From Enterococcus ratti (GTDB lineage: Bacteria > Bacillota > Bacilli > Lactobacillales > Enterococcaceae), in NCBI RefSeq assembly GCF_001886195.1, contig NZ_JXLB01000012.1:1-64000 (forward strand): a DNA stretch of 64,000 nucleotides, in the 5' to 3' direction. The notes below the pieces were generated by a model. That model did no database searches, was not told where the DNA came from, and saw nothing but the letters and a program-made list of their open reading frames with translations. The position numbers and the translations under genes are program-made. Shown here in pieces: positions 17,645 through 26,963 of this stretch (the first letter of the stretch is position 1; every line of letters begins with the position of its first letter).

Positions 17645-18666
17645 AAGAAGAATGGATTCTTGCAATTGAATCAAGCTGTGATGAAACAAGCGTAGCAATT
17701 GTAAAAAATGGCGATGAAATTTTAGCAAATATCGTTGCTTCACAAATAAATAGTCATAAAAGATTTGGTGGAGTCGTTCCTGAAGTGGCTAGTCGTCACC
17801 ACGTGGAACAAATCACGCTATGTATAGAAGAGGCTTTACTTGAAGCGAATATTTCAATTAAACAGCTCAGTGCTGTAGCAGTTACTTATGGCCCAGGATT
17901 AGTTGGTTCTTTATTGATTGGTATTTCTGCGGCAAAAGCTTTTGCATGGGCTCATCGGTTACCTCTACTACCAGTTAATCATATGGCTGGGCATATTTAT
18001 GCCGCTCGTTTCCAAAAACCTTTTGAATTTCCTTTAATGGCGCTACTTGTAAGCGGCGGACACACGGAACTAGTTTACATGAAAGAAGATGGCGATTATC
18101 AAATCATCGGTGAAACAAGAGATGATGCTGCTGGAGAAGCATATGACAAAGTCGGTCGTGTGCTAGGCTTGAGCTATCCAAGTGGAAAAGAACTGGACCA
18201 GTTGGCTCATCTAGGCCAAGATGTTTATCATTTTAAAAGAGCAATGATTCATGAAAAAAATTACGATTTTAGTTTTAGTGGCTTGAAAAGTGCATTTATT
18301 AACCTTGTTCATAATGCCAAACAACGAGGAGAAAGTTTAAATAAAAATGATTTAGCCGCAAGTTTTCAAGCAAGCGTGGTGGAAGTTTTAGTAAGTAAAA
18401 CCTTGCGGGCATGTAAAGAATACCCTGTGAAACAGCTAGTTGTTGCAGGAGGAGTTGCTGCGAATCGAGGATTACGTGAAATGCTTAAAAAGACTTTAAA
18501 AGAAGAATTACCAAATGTGGAGCTACTTATTCCGCCTTTAAAACTTTGTGGGGACAACGCTGCAATGATTGGCGCAGCTGCACATGTTGAATTAAAAAAA
18601 GGACGACGTGCGAATCTGTGTCTAAATGCTGAACCAAGCTTAGTGCTAGGTCAAGAGAAAGAGTAA
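17641..18666 (+). CDS. tsaD: tRNA N6-adenosine threonylcarbamoyltransferase TsaD
   Basis: Catalytic subunit that transfers threonylcarbamoyl from TC-AMP to A37 of tRNA. The 341-residue protein begins [16 protein letters not shown] and has the metal-binding histidines in [10 protein letters not shown] (H114 and H118). It continues with [26 protein letters not shown] and [10 protein letters not shown]. The start overlaps the rimI stop (ATGA). It is the last gene of the tsaB operon. Confidence 0.95.
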   Translation: MKEEWILAIESSCDETSVAIVKNGDEILANIVASQINSHKRFGGVVPEVASRHHVEQITLCIEEALLEANISIKQLSAVAVTYGPGLVGSLLIGISAAKAFAWAHRLPLLPVNHMAGHIYAARFQKPFEFPLMALLVSGGHTELVYMKEDGDYQIIGETRDDAAGEAYDKVGRVLGLSYPSGKELDQLAHLGQDVYHFKRAMIHEKNYDFSFSGLKSAFINLVHNAKQRGESLNKNDLAASFQASVVEVLVSKTLRACKEYPVKQLVVAGGVAANRGLREMLKKTLKEELPNVELLIPPLKLCGDNAAMIGAAAHVELKKGRRANLCLNAEPSLVLGQEKE

Positions 18667-19236
18667 TGATGGATGAATGTTCATACTTGCCAGATTCAAG
18701 CTAAAATTGGGAAATGAATGTTATACAATAGTAAATTACTATGTTTTTGCGTTTAATGTATGTGCTAAGAAATAAATCGAAGTCATTCGTTTAAAGTGGC
18801 CGGATTTTTGTATGAAATTAGCTTCTTTGATTAAATATTCTTCAATACAACATAACAACATATAGTAACGGATTTCATAAAATAATAGTTATTCCTCTTT
18901 ATTGGCAAAAATTGACGGAAAATAACTTTTTCACAGAAACGAGTTTTAACAGCAACATATTTTACTTTAAAAATTAGGACAGTTAGTTGTTCTAATTTTT
19001 TTTATGCATTATTTTCCTGTTTTGCCCGTTAGTTAAATGAAAAGCAAGTCCATTCATCTATAAAAGATAATTTGTTATTTTTTTATGGTGGATGATTTTT
19101 TTAATTACAATTATTATTTAAATAATAATGTTACAATAGATTGTATTAAGAAATAACATATGATAATATAAGTATTGTGGGTAATTATTTTGTTATTTTT
19201 AATTTTTTATTGAAAATGAAAAAGGAGAGTAAAAAA
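18667..19236. other. gene-free stretch tsaD to surface locus
   Basis: I see no supported coding sequence here. It contains a terminator at 18969-19003 and, from about 19080, very AT-rich DNA that must hold the promoter of the surface-polysaccharide locus. A TTGTAT (19141) and GATAAT (19162) are weak promoter candidates with 15-base spacing. Confidence 0.5.
18969..19003 (+). terminator. terminator downstream of tsaD
   Basis: AAAAATTAGGACA pairs with TGTTCTAATTTTT (one G-U) around a 6-base loop and continues into TTT. It is 300 bases after tsaD, so the tsaB operon message may have a long 3' end. Confidence 0.75.
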
Positions 19237-19818
19237 ATGAAATGGATAATAAGGTGTATAGTTTTATTTGCTGGTAGTTTCTTTTTTACATTTTCTGTAG
19301 ATGCAGCTGGAGCAATTTCAGAAGATGAGCAACTGATTATTGAAGAATTATCTCAACAAGTGAGGATCCAAGACAAAGCATTTCAATTGCCAGCGACATA
19401 TCTTACACAGGCAGAAAATTACTTAAAGCAAAGAGAGTTAACAAAAGCGCAAACAACGACGGTTATTCAAAATATCCAAAAAGTAAAGAAAAAACTTGGA
19501 AATTTAAGCATTGATTTAACTTCTGTACATACAATAGACGATTTATTAAAGCAGCTTCCGCAAAAAACGGTGGTGGAAATCCAGCAATTGGTTTCTTCTA
19601 CAGCCGAGACATTAGGATTGGTCGTTTTAAGCTGGAATCAAGGATATGTTGAGTTAGGAACACAAAATTCAGATGGTACGCTCTCAGCAGTATTTAGTTC
19701 AGAAAAACCAATTAAACAAACAGGAACAGTGCCATGGACAAGTTTTCTTGCAATTGTTTGTTTATTGATGACTGCAACAGGGGCATTCATCATTGGAAAG
19801 AAAGCAAACCTTGCATAA
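19237..19818 (+). CDS. secreted surface protein with sorting-like C-terminus, probable sortase substrate
   Basis: A 193-residue exported protein I do not recognise. It has a signal peptide (MKWIIRCIVLFAGSFFFTFS, cut after VDA-A). A helical, charged central region follows (residues 30-150). The C-terminus has PIKQTG followed by a hydrophobic span (FLAIVCLLMTATGAFII) and GKK, which is the layout of a cell-wall sorting signal with a motif unlike LPxTG. AAAGGAG precedes the ATG at 19237. The sortase gene overlaps its 3' end by 26 bases, which suggests the two work as enzyme and substrate. Confidence 0.7.
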   Translation: MKWIIRCIVLFAGSFFFTFSVDAAGAISEDEQLIIEELSQQVRIQDKAFQLPATYLTQAENYLKQRELTKAQTTTVIQNIQKVKKKLGNLSIDLTSVHTIDDLLKQLPQKTVVEIQQLVSSTAETLGLVVLSWNQGYVELGTQNSDGTLSAVFSSEKPIKQTGTVPWTSFLAIVCLLMTATGAFIIGKKANLA

Positions 19819-20494
19819 AAAATTAAAAAGAATAGGGGGAATAATGGTGATTCCTATTCTTTTCTTAATGATGGGGTATTCTCTAATGTATATTATTGGG
19901 CGACCTGTCATTCAATTTGCAACTACTTCCTTGCAATTATTTTTGCTTTCAGATGTGCCCAATCATGAAAGAAAAATGCAAATTTTATTTCATGATAGCA
20001 AAATGGAAAAACAATCGCTTGGTGTTGAAAACGATATCATCCCTTCCAGTAAAATAAATTACCCTAGAAGTGGTTATCAATATGGGAAAGTAGCTATTGA
20101 TTCGGTGAAATTGGATGCGCTCTTATATTATGGGGATTCTGCGGAAATCTTGCGAAAAGGTGTCGGACATTATAGTGGTTCTGTATATCCGGGAGAACTT
20201 GGTACAACGTTGATTGGTGGACACAACACCGCAGAATTTGGAAAAATGATTGGGGTTCAAGTAACAGATAAAGTGAACGTCATCACGAATTATGGAGAAT
20301 ATATCTATCAAGTTTACGATGTAACCGTTTTAGATAAAGACGATCATCGTATCAGTCAATTACTGGCACAAAAAAAGAAAGCCGAATTGGTGCTTTATAC
20401 TTGTTATCCAGTAGATAGCATTGGTTTAACCAATCAACGATTATTTATTTTGTGCAATCTGATTAAAGGACCGATGATTCAACTGAATAATTAA
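19793..20494 (+). CDS. sortase family transpeptidase
   Basis: Membrane-anchored cysteine transpeptidase of 233 residues. One N-terminal helix (MVIPILFLMMGYSLMYIIG) follows a basic KKLKR patch. Catalytic residues are visible: H144 in GGHNTAEF, C204 in LVLYTCYP and an Arg in NQRLFILC. The short form, with no C-terminal extension, resembles class D-like sortases, though I cannot assign the class firmly. Two starts compete: TTG at 19793 after CAGGGG keeps the basic patch, while ATG at 19844 follows AGGGGG at short distance. The position after the surface protein suggests that protein is its target. Confidence 0.88.
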   Translation: MERKQTLHKKLKRIGGIMVIPILFLMMGYSLMYIIGRPVIQFATTSLQLFLLSDVPNHERKMQILFHDSKMEKQSLGVENDIIPSSKINYPRSGYQYGKVAIDSVKLDALLYYGDSAEILRKGVGHYSGSVYPGELGTTLIGGHNTAEFGKMIGVQVTDKVNVITNYGEYIYQVYDVTVLDKDDHRISQLLAQKKKAELVLYTCYPVDSIGLTNQRLFILCNLIKGPMIQLNN

Positions 20495-20708
20495 ACGTGA
20501 GAATTTATTTCACGGACGTTATCCAATTTTTTGGAGTAAAAAAGTTTTGAAAAGAGGTGTATTTACCAAAAAAACATATACATATTGGATTGAGCAAAAA
20601 GCAGTCTTTTGGAAGTGAAAAATTATTTTCAAACTTTTTCTAAGTAGCTTGATCTTATTGAAAAGTAGTGGTGCATTTGGCATAAATTGAGTTTTTTGGT
20701 AAAAAATA

Positions 20709-21566
20709 ATGATGAAAAAAAGAAGCAATTGGCAAAAAGCGTCAAAAATGATCCTGACTTTTATTTGTTCTTTGAGTTTATTTGCTGTTTTGTCTGTGAG
20801 CGTCATTCAAATAACCTTATTTAATCAAGCGTTTATGATACATGTTGCAGAATCCTCAAATTATGCAGAAACAATTACGAAAGAAATTAATCATGCAATC
20901 AGTGATTTAGGAAGAAGTGGAAATATTCCTCCTAAAGTATTAAGCCATATAATCTCAAAAACATGGGTTAAGGAAAATAATAGAGAATATATCTATAGTA
21001 TTTATCATGATACAACATTTCAAATAAAAAATACAAAACAAATTGAAGAGTCCATTCAAAATAAAGTAGAAGAATACGTGCGGGAAAAAAATGTTCCAAT
21101 AAATGAAGAAATAAAAAAAACGATAAGCAAACTAAAAGAAGCTGGTATTAAGTCCGCACAGCGATACATTGAAATCCCCTATTTTGCATTATACGTTAAA
21201 AAAATAATTGGCTATAGGAAAACACTTCAGATTATTTTTATTTTTGCTAGTATGCTATCAATTATTTTGTTTTTTGCCATCGCTTCTTTTAACCGATTTT
21301 TTTCTCATCTAAATATTCGTTACCTTGCATATATGATTGGCGGTGCTGGCTGGATGATAGGAGCTTTACCCGCTTATCTTTACAGCACCCACATGATTAA
21401 GCGATTAGGAATCCATTCAGAAGCTTTGTATCAGTTTCTGACAACCTATTTAAATAATTTTTTGTTGATGTTTATTAAATATGGTATCTATAGTATTCTC
21501 TTTAGTTTATTTCTTTTTTTTATTAGTGAATGCTTTAGAAAAAAATTGCTTCAACGAAGAAAATAA
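20709..21566 (+). CDS. uncharacterised membrane protein in surface locus
   Basis: A 285-residue protein with an N-terminal membrane helix (about residues 13-32). An extracytoplasmic helical domain of about 130 charged residues follows, then three C-terminal membrane segments (near residues 175-195, 207-225 and 255-275). I recognise no family. It begins ATGATG, and the second ATG is as likely as the first; the ribosome site is poor. It lies 214 bases after the sortase gene and 21 bases before the wzz-type gene, so it may belong to the polysaccharide locus. Confidence 0.7.
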   Translation: MMKKRSNWQKASKMILTFICSLSLFAVLSVSVIQITLFNQAFMIHVAESSNYAETITKEINHAISDLGRSGNIPPKVLSHIISKTWVKENNREYIYSIYHDTTFQIKNTKQIEESIQNKVEEYVREKNVPINEEIKKTISKLKEAGIKSAQRYIEIPYFALYVKKIIGYRKTLQIIFIFASMLSIILFFAIASFNRFFSHLNIRYLAYMIGGAGWMIGALPAYLYSTHMIKRLGIHSEALYQFLTTYLNNFLLMFIKYGIYSILFSLFLFFISECFRKKLLQRRK

Positions 21567-21587
21567 AGAACCGAAAGTGAGGAAAAA

Positions 21588-22379
21588 ATGGAAGAACTCT
21601 TTAGTTTGAGTGAAGTGCTTCAATTATTAAAAAAACGGCTATTATTACTTAGTTTTATTGTAATTATTGGGATGATTTTTGCTGGTGCATTTAGCCATTT
21701 TTTCATTGCGCCAAAGTTCAGTTCATCTACTGAATTGATTGTTCAATCGAAAAATGAACGAGTCAATGCGAGTTTACAATCAGAAGTTCATGCAAACGTC
21801 CTTTTAATTAATACATATAAAGATATGATTTTAAGTGATATCGTATTGAATAGTACTAAAGAACAGCTAGAAAATATCTATTCTTATCAAATTACGAAGT
21901 CCCAATTGGCTAACATGATCCAAGTTGTTCAAGCACCAGATTCACAAATGTTTCATATCAAAGTAACTTCAGAAAATATGGAAAAATCTGCAAATATTTC
22001 AAATGCGGTAGCAAATGTATTCAAAGAAAAAGTTTCTGAAGTTTTGGATGTAAGTAAAGTAACGATTGTGTCAGTCGCCCAAAGTAATCCTGTACCTGTC
22101 TCACCTAATAACCAGATAAACATGGTGATTGGTATGCTGTTAGGTTTATTAGTGGGAGTCGGAACGGTCTTATTATTAGAAGTATTCGATAAAACAGTGA
22201 AAGATGAATCGTTTGTTTCTGAAGAACTTGGTTTTCCGATTTTAGGAGTAATTAGTGAAATGAACAACAATGAAGTAGAAAAAGAACGAATGGCTAATTT
22301 AACTACTATGCCAACAAAAGAAACGCAATTATTTCAAGAAAACGTTTTACGAAAAACTAAAATTAAGAAGGAATGCTAA
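21588..22379 (+). CDS. capsule/exopolysaccharide chain-length protein (Wzz, CpsC-like)
   Basis: A 263-residue polysaccharide co-polymerase and transmembrane activator of the partner tyrosine kinase. It has two membrane helices (residues 20-42 and about 178-198) flanking an extracytoplasmic coiled domain. The proline-rich PVPVSPNNQINM immediately before the second helix is the Wzz signature. The cytoplasmic C-terminus is basic. GTGAGGA precedes the ATG. It overlaps cpsD by one base. Confidence 0.88.
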   Translation: MEELFSLSEVLQLLKKRLLLLSFIVIIGMIFAGAFSHFFIAPKFSSSTELIVQSKNERVNASLQSEVHANVLLINTYKDMILSDIVLNSTKEQLENIYSYQITKSQLANMIQVVQAPDSQMFHIKVTSENMEKSANISNAVANVFKEKVSEVLDVSKVTIVSVAQSNPVPVSPNNQINMVIGMLLGLLVGVGTVLLLEVFDKTVKDESFVSEELGFPILGVISEMNNNEVEKERMANLTTMPTKETQLFQENVLRKTKIKKEC

Positions 22380-23059
22380 TGAAAAGAAGAGAAAATAGCC
22401 GTTTAGTTCCACTGATTAATGCCTTAGATCGATTTTCAATGATTGCTGAACAATACCGTACGATACGTTCAAATATTCAATTTATTTCCGTTGACCAGGC
22501 GGTAAAAACACTTGTTGTTACTTCGGCAGGACCAGAAGAAGGAAAGTCAACCGTTTCTGCTAATTTAGCCATCGTATTTGCAAATAGTGGAAAAAAAATA
22601 TTGTTAGTAGACGCAGATTTGAGAAAACCGAGCGTGGCTGATACTTTCCAGTTTTCCGTTCATACGAAAGGATTAACGAATTTGTTAGGAGAAAAGGAAA
22701 AGACGTTAGAGGCGTATGTGAATAAAACCGGAATGGATCATTTGTGGATTATGACTAGTGGTCCAAAACCATCTAATCCTTCTGAAATGCTGGATTCGAT
22801 GCGTATGAAAGAAATTATCGAGGGGTTAAAAATGCAATTCGACTTGGTTATATTTGATATGCCGCCTGTAGCAACGGTAACAGATGCTCAAATTTTAGCC
22901 TCAAAAACAGATGGTACGCTGCTGGTAGTAAGAGAGCGTAAAACGTCAAAACATGAATTAGTCAAAGCAAAAAAATTGTTGACGATGGCACAGGCTAACA
23001 TTTTAGGGGTTATTTATAATGGTGCTAAGGAAAACAATGATTTTAGTTATTATTATTAA
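22379..23059 (+). CDS. tyrosine-protein kinase of polysaccharide export (CpsD-like)
   Basis: BY-kinase that works with the Wzz-type activator to control chain length and export. Walker A is SAGPEEGKST (K56), Walker A' is ILLVDADLRKP, and Walker B is LVIFDMPPV. The C-terminus ends NNDFSYYYY, the tyrosine cluster that is autophosphorylated. The ATG at 22379 is 6 bases after AAGAAGGA and overlaps the previous stop; the ATG at 22373 touches the ribosome site and is rejected. No CpsB-type phosphatase gene is nearby. Confidence 0.92.
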   Translation: MKRRENSRLVPLINALDRFSMIAEQYRTIRSNIQFISVDQAVKTLVVTSAGPEEGKSTVSANLAIVFANSGKKILLVDADLRKPSVADTFQFSVHTKGLTNLLGEKEKTLEAYVNKTGMDHLWIMTSGPKPSNPSEMLDSMRMKEIIEGLKMQFDLVIFDMPPVATVTDAQILASKTDGTLLVVRERKTSKHELVKAKKLLTMAQANILGVIYNGAKENNDFSYYY

Positions 23060-23142
23060 AACTCAAGTGACATTTGGTTGTACTAAAGAAAGCTTCATGA
23101 AAGAAGATGATTTGTAGATGAAGCATTAAAGAAGGTGATTTA

Positions 23143-24972
23143 TTGATTCAAATTACTAGAAAAATCAAAATGGTTAGCTTGATTCTATGTGATAGTTTTT
23201 TGATTATTTTGGCTCATGGAATCATTTTTTTATTTATGGCTCCATTTATCCAATTGATTAAGGAATATTTTGTAATTAATGCCATCGTATTTATTGTTTT
23301 TTATCTTTTTTATGGTTGGATTTTTAAAGTTTTTACAAGAATTAATCGGTACACTAATTTAAATGAATTATTAGGAATTTTTGCTACGCTTGCATTTACA
23401 TTATTTTCGCTTTTTCCTTTTACCTATTTAATCAATCAACAAGTCAGTCATCGAGTGAGCATACGCTTGGTGTTGTTTACATATCTTATGTCTTTAGTAT
23501 TGATTGCTAGTAGTCGGTTAACTTGGCGATTAATTATCGAATATAGGAATAAAAAGAATTGTTCAAATGAGAAAAAAACACGTATTTTAATTATTGGAGC
23601 AGGTAAAGGTGGACAGTTGTTATATCAAAGCTTTTTAGGATCAAAAAATGTAAACAATATAGAGATTGTCGGATTTGTTGATGATGATCCTGATAAATAC
23701 GGTACCTATTTATTAGGAAAAAAAGTACTTGGGGAAACAACGGAATTAAATCAACTGATTCAAACTTTAAACATCAACATGGTGACAATTGCCATTTCTT
23801 CATTGACTAGCAAAAAAATCCAACAAGTTATTCAATCTATTGAGAACAAGCAGGTTAAAATCAATAAGATTCCCTCCATTGAAGAAATCGCAACTGGAAA
23901 AATAAACGTTTCTCAGTTGAAAGAAATTGATGTGGTTGACTTATTGGGAAGAAAAGAAGTAAAAATTGATTTAGAAAGTATTAGCGAACAATTACAGGGT
24001 CAAACAATTTTAGTGACGGGGGCAGGCGGTTCAATTGGCTCAGAAATTTGCCGACAGGTCTTAGCATTCAAGCCGGCTAAACTTCTTTTAGTTGGACATG
24101 GAGAAAATTCAATTTATTTGATTCATCGCGAATTGTGCGCCAAATATAAACACACAAAAACAGAAATATTTCCAATTATTGCTGATATACAAGATCGTGA
24201 ACGAATTTTTGATTTAATGAAAACGTATCGTCCGACGATTGTTTATCATGCAGCAGCACACAAACATGTCCCCTTAATGGAATGCAATCCAAAAGAAGCA
24301 ATAAAAAACAACATTATTGGTACAAAAAATGTGGCAGAAGCGGCCAAAGAAAACCAAGTAAGAAATTTTGTGATGATTTCTTCTGATAAAGCAAATCATC
24401 CGCCAAATGTGATGGGGGCGACTAAAAGGGTGGCAGAAATGCTTGTTACAAGCCTTAATCAATCTGGACAGACTAAGTTTTCGGCTGTACGGTTTGGAAA
24501 CGTTCTAGGATCTAGAGGAAGTGTGATTCCTTTGTTTAAAGAACAGATTAAGAAAGGCGGGCCGGTTACCGTTACTGACTTTCGTATGACTCGTTATTTT
24601 ATGACTATTCCTGAAGCGAGTAGGTTGGTTATTCAATCAGGTGCCTTAGCAAAAGGAGGAGAAATTTTTATCTTAGATATGAGCGATCCAATTAAAATTA
24701 TTGATTTAGCGAAAAACATGATCTATTTAAGCGGTTACACAGAAGATGAAATTGCCATTGTGGAGACAGGAATTCGTCCGGGAGAAAAATTATATGAAGA
24801 ATTGCTTTTAGATAAGGAGAAAAAAGAAAAACAAGTTTTTGAAAAAATATTTGTTGGAAACGTCAAAGGGTTTTCACTGGAAGAGGTGAACCAATTTATT
24901 GAGTATTTACCAGAAGACGAAAATGAAGCAGCTAAAAAAATTGTTGCTTTTGCGAATGCTTCAAATGAATAA
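23143..24972 (+). CDS. membrane nucleotide-sugar 4,6-dehydratase (EpsC/CapD family)
   Basis: A 609-residue enzyme of polysaccharide precursor synthesis. Four membrane helices lie in the first 130 residues. A first Rossmann fold begins ILIIGAGKGGQLLYQ, and the catalytic SDR domain begins ILVTGAGGSIGSEICRQ near residue 288. The SDR domain also has AAAHKHVPLME and SSDKANHPPNVMGATKR; canonical members carry TDKAVNPTN at this point. It probably makes a UDP-4-keto-6-deoxy-HexNAc. The TTG start follows AAGAAGGTG. Confidence 0.9.
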   Translation: MIQITRKIKMVSLILCDSFLIILAHGIIFLFMAPFIQLIKEYFVINAIVFIVFYLFYGWIFKVFTRINRYTNLNELLGIFATLAFTLFSLFPFTYLINQQVSHRVSIRLVLFTYLMSLVLIASSRLTWRLIIEYRNKKNCSNEKKTRILIIGAGKGGQLLYQSFLGSKNVNNIEIVGFVDDDPDKYGTYLLGKKVLGETTELNQLIQTLNINMVTIAISSLTSKKIQQVIQSIENKQVKINKIPSIEEIATGKINVSQLKEIDVVDLLGRKEVKIDLESISEQLQGQTILVTGAGGSIGSEICRQVLAFKPAKLLLVGHGENSIYLIHRELCAKYKHTKTEIFPIIADIQDRERIFDLMKTYRPTIVYHAAAHKHVPLMECNPKEAIKNNIIGTKNVAEAAKENQVRNFVMISSDKANHPPNVMGATKRVAEMLVTSLNQSGQTKFSAVRFGNVLGSRGSVIPLFKEQIKKGGPVTVTDFRMTRYFMTIPEASRLVIQSGALAKGGEIFILDMSDPIKIIDLAKNMIYLSGYTEDEIAIVETGIRPGEKLYEELLLDKEKKEKQVFEKIFVGNVKGFSLEEVNQFIEYLPEDENEAAKKIVAFANASNE

Positions 24973-25246
24973 ATGCTAGAGATTGAGTTTTTATTTGTCA
25001 ATTATGGCAGCAATAAATTTGTTGGCGATATAACGCTTCTAATTTTTAATCAATGGCAGTGAAATAGAGTATTGTTTTTGTTACTATCAGTTATAAGAGG
25101 GAATAGATCGTGGCAAAAAAATGAGCGGTATTTCTCCTAGCTTGAAAAGATGAGTTTTCTTTTAAAACGTAGGATTACCATGAGATGTTCGACTTAATTG
25201 TAGTCAAAGAGCCGTTAGTTATATTGAATAAAAAAGGAGAACTGAA

Positions 25247-26047
25247 ATGATTAGTGTGATCATTCCCACGTTTAATGCGGAAAAATCAATTGAACGTGCA
25301 GTAAATTCTGTATTAAGCCAAAGCTGTCAGGATTTTGAAATCATTATTGTTGATGATTGTTCAACTGATAATACTTGGCAAATTTTAAATCGGTTGCAAA
25401 AAAAGGATCATAGGATTAGGATTTACCAAAATGATAGAAATTCTAAAAGTGCGTATACTAGAAATCAAGCGATAAAAAAAGCTCGAGGAGAATATATTAT
25501 GCAGTTGGATGATGATGACTACTGTCGTGTGGATCGTATGGAAAAACAACTGACATTTTTGCAGGATCATCAAGCATATAGTTTTGTTGGATCAAATGCT
25601 TATCTGTGGGATCAAGCGGGGATTTACGGGGAGCGAATTGTCAAGCAACAACCTGAAATAAAAGACTTATTGAAAACGAGTCCATTTATTAATCCTTCTG
25701 TCCTGTTTAAAAAACAAGTATTAGAATCTGTCGGTGGTTATCGCGTTTCGAAAGATACAGTCAGAGGACAAGACTATGATTTATACATGCGGTTGTATGC
25801 TAAAGGATATAAAGGCTATAATCTGCAAGAAAAATTAGTCTATTATTATCAAGACGAAGCGTACTATAATAAAATTTCATGGAAAAACCGCTTAGGTGAA
25901 AGTCGTCTAAAGTATAGAAATTTCAAGAAGCTGAAAGTTGCTAAAATAAATTATGTCTATGTGTTAAAGCCGTTAGTTGCCATAGTGATTCCTAAAGCGC
26001 TATTCGTTTGGCATAAACATCGCAAGAAACGATCAACATTTTCTTGA
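25247..26047 (+). CDS. family 2 glycosyltransferase
   Basis: A 266-residue GT-A fold transferase. Nucleotide-sugar binding motifs are VIIPTFNAEKSIERAVNSVLSQ, IIVDDCSTDNT and MQLDDDDYC (DxD). The C-terminal part has GQDYDLYMRLYAKGYKGYNL and a basic, weakly hydrophobic tail. It probably adds a sugar to the surface polysaccharide made by the upstream genes. AAAGGAGAA precedes the ATG. Nothing shows the donor or acceptor. Confidence 0.88.
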   Translation: MISVIIPTFNAEKSIERAVNSVLSQSCQDFEIIIVDDCSTDNTWQILNRLQKKDHRIRIYQNDRNSKSAYTRNQAIKKARGEYIMQLDDDDYCRVDRMEKQLTFLQDHQAYSFVGSNAYLWDQAGIYGERIVKQQPEIKDLLKTSPFINPSVLFKKQVLESVGGYRVSKDTVRGQDYDLYMRLYAKGYKGYNLQEKLVYYYQDEAYYNKISWKNRLGESRLKYRNFKKLKVAKINYVYVLKPLVAIVIPKALFVWHKHRKKRSTFS

Positions 26048-26072
26048 GAAGCAATTATATTGAAAGGGCAAT

Positions 26073-26117
26073 AAAACGTATCGTAAAAGTAATCACTTAC
26101 TTTTTTACGATACGTTT
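26073..26117. terminator. bidirectional terminator, glycosyltransferase / arcR
   Basis: A nearly perfect 20-bp stem (AAAACGTATCGTAAAAGTAA and complement) with a 4-base loop lies between convergent genes and has T-runs on both strands. Confidence 0.9.
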
Positions 26118-26123
26118 TATTTA

Positions 26124-26825
26124 TCAGCTTCTTAAAGCAGGGGTGACAGCGGTTTTACAAAAAGTAAAACGCTTTTTTTGATAATCCAATAACCCAGAAT
26201 CTTTTAACTGTTTGATAACTTGTCCGGCTGTTTCTCTTGTCGTTCCACTATTAACTGCTAATTCTTTTAAAGTAATGGGATAAGGAATCTCTATGTGTCC
26301 ATCTTTCGTAGGGATGCCAAGTTCTTCCTTTAATACGAATAAATTTTGTTTTACTCTGTCAAAAGCACTGGAAGTTAAGCCAATCTGAATACGTAATTCG
26401 TGCATGTCCACTACTTTTGATAGCTTATGAATCATATAAAGTAATTGATTAGGATTATTTTTAGCAATTTTTTCGTAGCAAGAGACCGGAAAGGAGAAAG
26501 TTTCAATGTCGGTCATTGCTTGGGCAGTATAGGCATAGATTCCTTCTTCAAAGATGCCAGACATTGGAAAAAGGTTATTTGCATTCACGTAATCATAATA
26601 GTAATAAGTCGCACTTTCATCATATCGTTCTAACCGAACTAACCCTTTTGTTAAAATGTAGAGGCGCTGCCGTTCATCCCCTTCGTCAAATAAAATTTGT
26701 CCTTTTTTATAAGAACGAAGGATGGTATGTTCTTTAATAAACTCAAATTCCTCATCAGTAAAGTTTTCAAAATCTGGTTGATAGCGCAATTTTGAAAAGT
26801 GAAAATCAATTCTGTTCACACGCAT
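26124..26825 (-). CDS. arcR: Crp/Fnr-family regulator of the arginine deiminase genes
   Basis: A 233-residue regulator: a cyclic-nucleotide-binding-like sensor (GQILFDEGDERQRLYILTKGLVRLERYDE) and a C-terminal winged helix (ITLKELAVNSGTTRETAGQVIKQLKDSG). Divergent placement next to arcA supports ArcR, which in related bacteria activates arc genes. It lacks the N-terminal cysteines of oxygen-sensing Fnr. GGAGTGGGAG lies ahead of the ATG. The 460-bp shared region probably holds its binding sites. Confidence 0.88.
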   Translation of the reverse strand: MRVNRIDFHFSKLRYQPDFENFTDEEFEFIKEHTILRSYKKGQILFDEGDERQRLYILTKGLVRLERYDESATYYYYDYVNANNLFPMSGIFEEGIYAYTAQAMTDIETFSFPVSCYEKIAKNNPNQLLYMIHKLSKVVDMHELRIQIGLTSSAFDRVKQNLFVLKEELGIPTKDGHIEIPYPITLKELAVNSGTTRETAGQVIKQLKDSGLLDYQKKRFTFCKTAVTPALRS

Positions 26826-26890
26826 AAAACTCCCACTCCTTGCTTTCTTCTACTATCATATTGTGACTTTTTTTAGTAGAAATGTAAAGT

Positions 26891-26907
26891 TTTTACACAT
26901 GTGAAAA
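26891..26907. promoter_or_regulatory. candidate ArcR (Crp/Fnr-type) operator
   Basis: TTTTACACATGTGAAAA has an 8-bp perfect core CACATGTG and near-symmetrical arms containing TGTGA/CACA, like sites of the Crp/Fnr family. It lies 66-82 bases from the arcR start, on the promoter side. Confidence 0.5.
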
Positions 26908-26946
26908 GTGGCCTCTTTTTTTTAAGTAGGAAAATTTTTTGTTATC

Positions 26947-26963
26947 ATGTATAAATTATACAT
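26947..26963. promoter_or_regulatory. candidate ARG box (ArgR operator)
   Basis: ATGTATAAATTATACAT is a perfect 8+1+8 palindrome and resembles ARG boxes of Firmicutes (TGAATA/TGTATA half-sites in an AT-rich core). Arginine-responsive control of arcABC by an ArgR-type protein is known in this group, and argR lies 6 kb away. Confidence 0.5.
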
